NCBI GenBank assembly: GCA_001970955.1
Contig: MPUH01001226.1
Span: 1 to 20,708, forward strand
Source: Stentor coeruleus
Taxonomy: Eukaryota; Ciliophora; Heterotrichea; Heterotrichida; Stentoridae
DNA length: 20,708 nt
Reading direction: 5' to 3'
Each line of letters begins with the position of its first letter. The stretch's first letter is position 1. The translations under genes and the position numbers were made by a program. This document shows, piece by piece, positions 16,243 to 20,708 of this stretch. A model generated the notes under the pieces. That model saw only the letters and a list, made by a program, of their open reading frames with translations. It was not told the DNA's origin and did not search any database.

Positions 16243-18117
16243 ATGGAAAGAAAAAGATTTAGAAGCTCGGAATGGGATAACGATGTTAAAAATCTAACTC
16301 AAAAAGAAGTTTTAAACATATCACAATTCAACATCCCACGCTGGATATTTATACCAGAAAGTTCTTTTATTGACTATTGGAATAAGTTCATGACCTTACT
16401 TTTGATATACACGGCTATTGTCACACCATACCGTGTTTCTTTTATTGACAATGAGGATTCAACTTGGGTTATTGTGGAGTATATTTTCTCAGCATTATTC
16501 TTTACTGACTTTCTTGTAAATTGCCGTTTAGCGTATTATGATAGGGAAAAAAATTTGGTTTACGAACAGAGAAAAATATTGTCGAATTACTTTATTGGCT
16601 GGATGATCCCTGATTTATTTGCGTGCCTACCTTTTAATATAATTTTTGAGAGCAACAAACAGTATAATTCTTTGGTTAGAGTGGCAAGGATACCAAGACT
16701 GTATAGATTGTTCAAAATAACCAAACTTTTAAGAATAGCAAAAGTTATGAAAAACAGTAGTAAAATACTCAAGCACATGAATTACATTTTAAAAATTTCT
16801 GTAGCATTCGAAAGAATATTTTGGTTTGCTTTCACATACATCCTGTTTGTTCATGTTGTAGCATGCATGTGGGTGTTCGTTGGTAAATACGATGAATCCT
16901 CTATAAATTGGATCAATATTGGAAATTTTCAGGATATCCCAAATATAAATCTTTATATTGTCTCCCTATATTGGACAATCACAACTTTTACTACTGTTGG
17001 CTATGGAGATATAGTTCCTGTGAATTTTTCCGAAAAGATATTTACAATAGTCGTCATGACTATAGGGATAATATTTTACTCATACTCAATAAGTTCACTA
17101 ACAAATGTATTATCAAATATCGACCAGCGCAAAGCTAAGCTAGAAAATCAACTCCATGTATTAGAAAATTTGGCAAAAGAGTATAAGTTAAACAAAGCAT
17201 TTCACTTCCAGATCTCTCGAGCTCTCGAGTTTGTGAACAATAAATCTAGACATGGCATCGAAGAATTCGTAACAGATCTCCCAGGTACCCTAGGGAACAA
17301 CGTTCTTGTAGTAGCCTATGAAAAAATCCTTCTGGGCAACGCTTTTTTCGAGAAAAAAAGCACAGATTTTGTTGCTTGGGTTGCACCCAGGCTCAAGTTT
17401 TGTAGGCACGAAAACATGGAAGTAATATTTACAGAAGAAGACTATGCTATACAAATGTATTTTATAACTCAAGGCAGTGCGAGTTTTGTACTGATTCGTG
17501 ACAACATAATATATCCATATATAGAAATAGTCAAAAACTACTACTTTGGTGAAGTTGACCTTCTTTTTTCCGAAGATAAAAAGCATCTTCATACCACTCA
17601 AGCTGGAGAAATCTGTGAAATGCTTACTTTAAGCAAAGAAAACTTCTATTTACTACTAAACATCTATGAAGTTGAAGCTATTGATATATGTGGTAAAGCT
17701 CGTGAACGATTAGACAGGACAAATGAAAAACTCCATGAAGCTGAAAATAGTCTTAAAAATAATACCCCAGTAGACAAACGTAAAACATATCCAAAAGTAG
17801 GGCAGTATATTGAAAAAGATAAAATACGTAGTAAAGCTACAATAACAGAAAGCGATAATGCTGATCAAAGTAAATGCCCAACTTTGTTTAAAAAAATTAT
17901 AGAATCCAAGCTTAAAATTCGCGAGGTTCATGGGAAAATCATTAAGAAAAAAGTTCTAAATTTGGAAAAAGAAACTGAGGAACTTAAAAAAATGCTATAT
18001 CAGTTGCAGGAACTTGTGGCAGATAGATATAAGGGTTTTAAGAAAAAATTCCCGGTTTTTTCTCAGGACACATCATCGATAGACTCTTCTTGTAAGTCAT
18101 TGTCTGAATATTATTAG
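16243..18117 (+). CDS. Voltage-gated K+ channel, EAG/CNG-like, with degenerate cNBD
   Basis: A 624-residue six-transmembrane channel. S1 about 44-62, S2 75-95, S3 115-135, S4 144-170, S5 189-213, pore helix and filter TTFTTVGYGD (247-256), S6 267-290. GYGD marks K+ selectivity. S4 has basic residues at every third position from Arg146 to Lys170, nine in all. A C-linker (about 291-355) leads to a cyclic-nucleotide-binding-like fold (about 360-475) with FGE (435-437), but the phosphate-cassette arginine is missing: the segment reads HTTQA at 450-454. A Lys-rich linker and a coiled coil (about 562-592) follow, which may aid tetramer assembly. Such channels set membrane potential and ciliary behaviour in ciliates. 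There is no N-terminal PAS domain, so it is not a classic EAG channel. It ends in TAG, 17 bases before the next gene's ATG. Confidence 0.93.
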   Translation: MERKRFRSSEWDNDVKNLTQKEVLNISQFNIPRWIFIPESSFIDYWNKFMTLLLIYTAIVTPYRVSFIDNEDSTWVIVEYIFSALFFTDFLVNCRLAYYDREKNLVYEQRKILSNYFIGWMIPDLFACLPFNIIFESNKQYNSLVRVARIPRLYRLFKITKLLRIAKVMKNSSKILKHMNYILKISVAFERIFWFAFTYILFVHVVACMWVFVGKYDESSINWINIGNFQDIPNINLYIVSLYWTITTFTTVGYGDIVPVNFSEKIFTIVVMTIGIIFYSYSISSLTNVLSNIDQRKAKLENQLHVLENLAKEYKLNKAFHFQISRALEFVNNKSRHGIEEFVTDLPGTLGNNVLVVAYEKILLGNAFFEKKSTDFVAWVAPRLKFCRHENMEVIFTEEDYAIQMYFITQGSASFVLIRDNIIYPYIEIVKNYYFGEVDLLFSEDKKHLHTTQAGEICEMLTLSKENFYLLLNIYEVEAIDICGKARERLDRTNEKLHEAENSLKNNTPVDKRKTYPKVGQYIEKDKIRSKATITESDNADQSKCPTLFKKIIESKLKIREVHGKIIKKKVLNLEKETEELKKMLYQLQELVADRYKGFKKKFPVFSQDTSSIDSSCKSLSEYY

Positions 18118-18134
18118 TGTTATTATAAATATAT
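18118..18134. other. 17-base spacer between channel and repeat-protein gene
   Basis: Only 17 A/T-rich bases separate the TAG of the channel from the ATG of the next gene on the same strand; the reading frames differ. There is no room here for a 3' UTR, a cleavage site and a promoter, so these must overlap neighbouring coding sequence or the genes share a transcript. Confidence 0.85.
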
Positions 18135-19268
18135 ATGAAAATTCTTAATGTGAAGCTTACTAAAGGAAGGAAAGAGCATAGAGCTTCGATTGCGGTGTGC
18201 AGTGAACACCCAGTGGAGGAGTTTTTGTCTTTGCTTAAGGCTGGGATGTGCATACAAGATTCTGTTATTTTGGGCTTTAAGGACTCGCAAGGAGTGCTTT
18301 TACTGCCTAGTCTAATCTGCAACAACCCTGAGCTTATAAGAACAGATGATTATGAGCTAATCCTTAAAGAAAAGCCCCTTCCAACCAGGCCTGAAGAACA
18401 GTTTTCACACGTGATTTCTGAGATCCGGATAAACAATCAATTAAACGATGAAGAATATTTCATCCTCCGAACCTGGATGAGAGAAAATAATCAAATGATC
18501 GGTCAAGTCTACCATACTTTTTTAGTCAAGCACAACGTTGATGGGTTTATAGAATGGCTTCTAAAAAGCTCAGGTATAAGACAACCCCATAGCACTCACA
18601 ATACCCATAACACCCATAGTATCCATAGCATCCATAACACCCACAACATCCACAATACTCTTCCAGATTCCTCAGAAACCCCAAGAGATCGGGAAATTAC
18701 AAGAAATAGAGATGAAAGGCCATCAACAACAAGAGCTGGAGATCGTCCTAGAACTAGTAATCAAGATAGAAAAGGTTATCAAAAATATCTTCAAATCATG
18801 TGGGAATTAGAAGCTCAAGGGTTTTTAGAGCAAACAAATGTCAGGCTTATTAAAGCTATGATACTTGGGGAAAATTTTGATGTAATGAGAGAGTTTGATT
18901 ATTACTTTTTGAATAATATATCATTACAGGAACTAGGGAATAAGCTACAGAAACTTGCTGATAAGCTTAGTCTTTATATGGAAAGACCGAGTTCACCTAT
19001 GCCGAAGAATAACCAGATGCAGTTTTTAGTGGAGAGTTTTGCTAGGGAAGGTTTGGTTAGTGCTGAAGATATTGAAATACTCAAAAAGCTCATATCAGAA
19101 GAGAACGAGTTTGTTTTCTCAGCTTATGACGTGTATGAAAGTGATAAAGATCAAACTGAATTGGTAGATTCTTTATTACGAGCAATCAATAAAAAAAAAA
19201 AAGAAGAAGAAAGCCTTAGATCTGATTCCTTTTACCCTGAAGCCCCACAAGCAAACGAAGAAATTTAA
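18135..19268 (+). CDS. Unrecognised protein: Ub-like N-terminus, three helical repeats, His-rich linker
   Basis: A 377-residue protein without a name I can give. Residues 1-80 look like a small beta-rich fold, perhaps ubiquitin-like (strand MKILNVKL, helix VEEFLSLLKAG, then VILGFKDSQGVLLL and YELILKEK). Three degenerate helical repeats of about 55 residues follow, at about 91-146, 215-276 and 292-352. They share a short turn with acidic or polar residues, an I-L/I-K core helix, E-N, and a closing leucine-rich helix (for example ELVDSLLRA at 342-350). Between repeats 1 and 2 lies a disordered linker with 24 residues of His-x-x repeat (152-175) and an Arg/Asp/Thr-rich stretch (178-212). The C-terminus has Lys4-Glu3 encoded by a run of 12 A. 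The start is likely because Met1 opens a good beta strand and the next Met is residue 38. It ends in TAA. Function unknown. Confidence 0.82.
   Translation: MKILNVKLTKGRKEHRASIAVCSEHPVEEFLSLLKAGMCIQDSVILGFKDSQGVLLLPSLICNNPELIRTDDYELILKEKPLPTRPEEQFSHVISEIRINNQLNDEEYFILRTWMRENNQMIGQVYHTFLVKHNVDGFIEWLLKSSGIRQPHSTHNTHNTHSIHSIHNTHNIHNTLPDSSETPRDREITRNRDERPSTTRAGDRPRTSNQDRKGYQKYLQIMWELEAQGFLEQTNVRLIKAMILGENFDVMREFDYYFLNNISLQELGNKLQKLADKLSLYMERPSSPMPKNNQMQFLVESFAREGLVSAEDIEILKKLISEENEFVFSAYDVYESDKDQTELVDSLLRAINKKKKEEESLRSDSFYPEAPQANEEI
18588..18659 (+). repeat. In-frame 9-base degenerate repeat coding His-x-x
   Basis: Eight consecutive His-x-x triplets (HST, HNT, HNT, HSI, HSI, HNT, HNI, HNT; residues 152-175 of the protein at 18135-19268). 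The bases run with a nine-base period of the type CAT-AAC-ACC with synonymous and near-synonymous changes. Neighbouring copies differ at the third codon positions, so it is an older repeat kept in frame rather than a fresh expansion. Histidine every three residues could bind metal, but no partner ligands are known. Confidence 0.9.
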
Positions 19269-19526
19269 TACTTTTATAGATAACTAGGAATTCAATCATC
19301 TATTATATCAGTGTATGATTTTTTAACTATGAAATGCTATTAGCGGTAAATTGCATTTTAGTTTAGAATAGATGCATTCATTTTACAATTCTAATCACAA
19401 ATAAATTTAGAATGCTAACAAAAAATAAAATTAAGTTGATTTATAATTATAAAATAATGGCTTTATCTGGCTCATCATATTCTTTTTTCTTTTATTGCGA
19501 AACTTTACGCTAATATTATCAAATTT
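19269..19526. other. Spacer after the repeat-protein gene
   Basis: AT-rich sequence with no recognised gene. It separates the 3' end of the + strand gene from the 3' end of the minus-strand remnant. Composition is mixed, without the strong skew seen elsewhere. Confidence 0.4.
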
Positions 19527-19932
19527 TCAAGTTAAATAGTATTCTATCTTATCATTTCTTTCAAGGTTTGCTTTGATTCCCTCTCGTCTCTTTAACTCAT
19601 ATTGCATAGCTCTAGTATGAGCTTTACGCTCTCTAAGCTTCATTCTTGATAGATAATAAGGGTGAAAAGATAATCACCGCCCAAACATCTCTAAATGTAA
19701 CTAATATATCAAATTTATTGGCCCAAGTAAATAGTCCTGTGCATAAGACATAGAAGATCATTAATGAAACATCAATGATAATCCAGTTGACAACATAGCA
19801 ATTGTACAGTATTTTTTACGCATGGACTAAGGCTTAATTTCTTGAAAATCTTACTCTACGTTAAAAGAGTTTTACTACCAGAATTATCATTGCTATCCTT
19901 CGCTGTTCCAAATTTTCTCTGACAAGGCTCAT
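19527..19932 (-). pseudogene. Frameshifted remnant of a multi-pass membrane protein
   Basis: Three protein-like minus-strand pieces follow each other in order. Piece 1 (19932-19861) starts with ATG, reads MSLVRENLEQRRIAMIILVV plus KLF, and stops at TAA. Piece 2 (19815-19633) is 60 codons with two hydrophobic stretches, including NWIIIDVSLMIFYVLCTGLF and FRDVWAVIIF. Piece 3 (about 19665-19527) is charged: HPYYLSRMKLRERKAH, then a Lys/Arg/Glu-rich tail ending KIEYYLT and TGA. Pieces 2 and 3 are in different frames, and no 15- or 16-base GT-AG intron restores the join. A short stretch between pieces 1 and 2 reads KIFKKLSLSP in a third frame. This pattern suggests a decayed gene (or sequence errors) for a membrane protein, possibly channel-like. 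The family is not recognised. Confidence 0.45.
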
Positions 19933-20567
19933 ATATTTATTATAATTTGCATTCTTTTTAATGATTTATGCCATAATGTTTGCTTAAAGATTTTGGGGAG
20001 GCTAATAGGAATTGAATATGGATTAAAATAATGATTGAATCAAAGCTTGATTTAAAATACAAAAAGCATTTATTGACAAATTTAATTGTTTATTCTTGAT
20101 ATTTGAATGGATTTTAAAGAATGTTGGAATTATTATTTGAAGAGAATTTTTTAGCTAATAATTATTTTTTGTTTAAAGTGGGAATGCTGAATTTTTGGAT
20201 TTAGGAAAAATTATAGATAAAGTGAAAAAGTGTATCAACTATAGATTAATTGATGATAAAAACCATAGAATAAGCGTCATGATTATTTGTCATTTCTAAC
20301 TTATTTTCAAATACTATACTCCCTAAGGGTTTGTTTGGGAGCTAAATTTTTTTTAATAAATTATGAATTTACTTTCAAAAAAATATTTTTATTGAATTCA
20401 GCCTCCGTATGTGAAATAAGACCTACCTGACACAATAAATTAAGCCTTATTTGTATTGTGGCATTTGGTATTAAAATTAAAAAAAGTTGAGGAGGCTTTT
20501 CATAAATTTCCAAAAGAACCTCAGAAATATGCCTTTTAATTTTACTTTGAAAAATTAATTGACCTAA
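19933..20567. other. Spacer between the remnant and the right-edge gene
   Basis: No gene recognised. 19981-20040 is G-rich and C-poor on + (about 15 G, 2 C), as expected upstream of a minus-strand gene, which fits the remnant having once been one. A short inverted repeat with 7-base arms (CACAATA/TATTGTG) spans about 20431-20460; in sequence this AT-rich such arms are common. The rest is AT-rich without features I can support. Confidence 0.4.
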
Positions 20568-20708
20568 TTATTTATTGAGAATTTTTAAAAGTAATTCAAT
20601 ACTTCCGTGAATATTAGAAATGCTTTTTTCTATATCCTCTACTCTATTATTGAGATTATTCATGCTAGATTTCACTTCATCATGCATAGCTTGAACTTTG
20701 TTTTCAAT
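20568..20708 (-). CDS. Partial: C-terminal 46 residues of a coiled-coil protein
   Basis: The frame is open from the window edge to a TAA at 20570-20568. It encodes 46 residues including SMNNLNNRVEDIEKSIS and ending ELLLKILNK. Hydrophobic Leu/Val/Ile positions recur in a 3-4 pattern (L, V, I, I, I, I, L), so a parallel coiled coil at the extreme C-terminus is likely, as in many oligomeric channels and kinesin-type proteins. The 5' part lies outside the window, so I cannot name it. The regular heptads and the stop at the end of the helix make it more convincing than random open sequence of the same size. Confidence 0.6.
   Translation of the reverse strand: MENKVQAMHDEVKSSMNNLNNRVEDIEKSISNIHGSIELLLKILNK

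Noticed and set aside
17290..17931. Minus-strand frames opposite the channel
   Set aside because: The channel frame is continuous with recognisable domains; these are shadows.
18102..18117. A 16-base GT...TAG stretch at the channel's end that could be a tiny intron
   Set aside because: Removing it does not join the frame of the next gene and gives only a ten-residue tail. Its 5' end is GTCTG, not the GTA I would expect. The TAG is simply the stop.
20401..20496. GCCTCC...GGAGGC inverted repeat
   Set aside because: Only 6-7 bases per arm with about 85 bases between. Likely chance.

Overview
The window looks like a compact, AT-rich macronuclear chromosome segment of a ciliate. A heterotrich such as Stentor is my best guess. 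The reasons: gene-dense nuclear eukaryotic content, intron-free reading frames up to 3.4 kb, short spacers, and all three stop codons used as stops at gene ends (TAA, TAG and one TGA). The standard code argues against Paramecium/Tetrahymena-type codes (TAA/TAG as Gln) and against Blepharisma (TGA as Trp). The species is inferred from these traits, not read from a marker gene.

Layout, left to right. 322-519 (+) encodes SEM1/DSS1, the small acidic proteasome-lid subunit. 583-2085 (+) encodes a DYRK kinase. 2494-4080 (-) encodes a cytoplasmic poly(A)-binding protein. 4883-6625 (-) encodes an unrecognised acidic coiled-coil protein. After a 1.37 kb divergent spacer, 7996-10185 (+) encodes a TTLL5-type tubulin polyglutamylase and 10346-13765 (+) a USP7-type deubiquitinase. 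13911-15245 (-) encodes a PP2C phosphatase, convergent with USP7. After a 1 kb divergent spacer, 16243-18117 (+) encodes an EAG/CNG-like voltage-gated potassium channel, followed only 17 bases later by 18135-19268 (+), an unrecognised repeat protein. The right end holds a frameshifted membrane-protein remnant (19527-19932, -) and the 3' end of a coiled-coil gene cut by the window edge (20568-20708, -).

The genes do not form an obvious pathway. Protein turnover (SEM1, USP7), phosphorylation signalling (DYRK, PP2C), mRNA handling (PABP), tubulin modification (TTLL) and excitability (K+ channel) are all expected in a ciliate. I see no mobile element, CRISPR, rRNA or tRNA, and no operon-like system.

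The most interesting signals are structural. (1) Read on the + strand, most spacers are strongly G-rich/C-poor on their left side and C-rich/G-poor on their right side. In the sense of each gene, the upstream flank is C-rich and the downstream flank G-rich (for example C 57/G 9 in 7801-7980 and G 35/C 1 in 15301-15420). (2) The 17-base spacer between the channel and the gene behind it. (3) The latter protein has three degenerate ~55-residue helical repeats and a His-x-x repeat linker. (4) The channel has nine basic residues at perfect three-residue spacing in S4 and a cyclic-nucleotide-binding fold that seems to have lost its ligand arginine. (5) There are two decayed coding stretches. I do not see a clearly new biological system.
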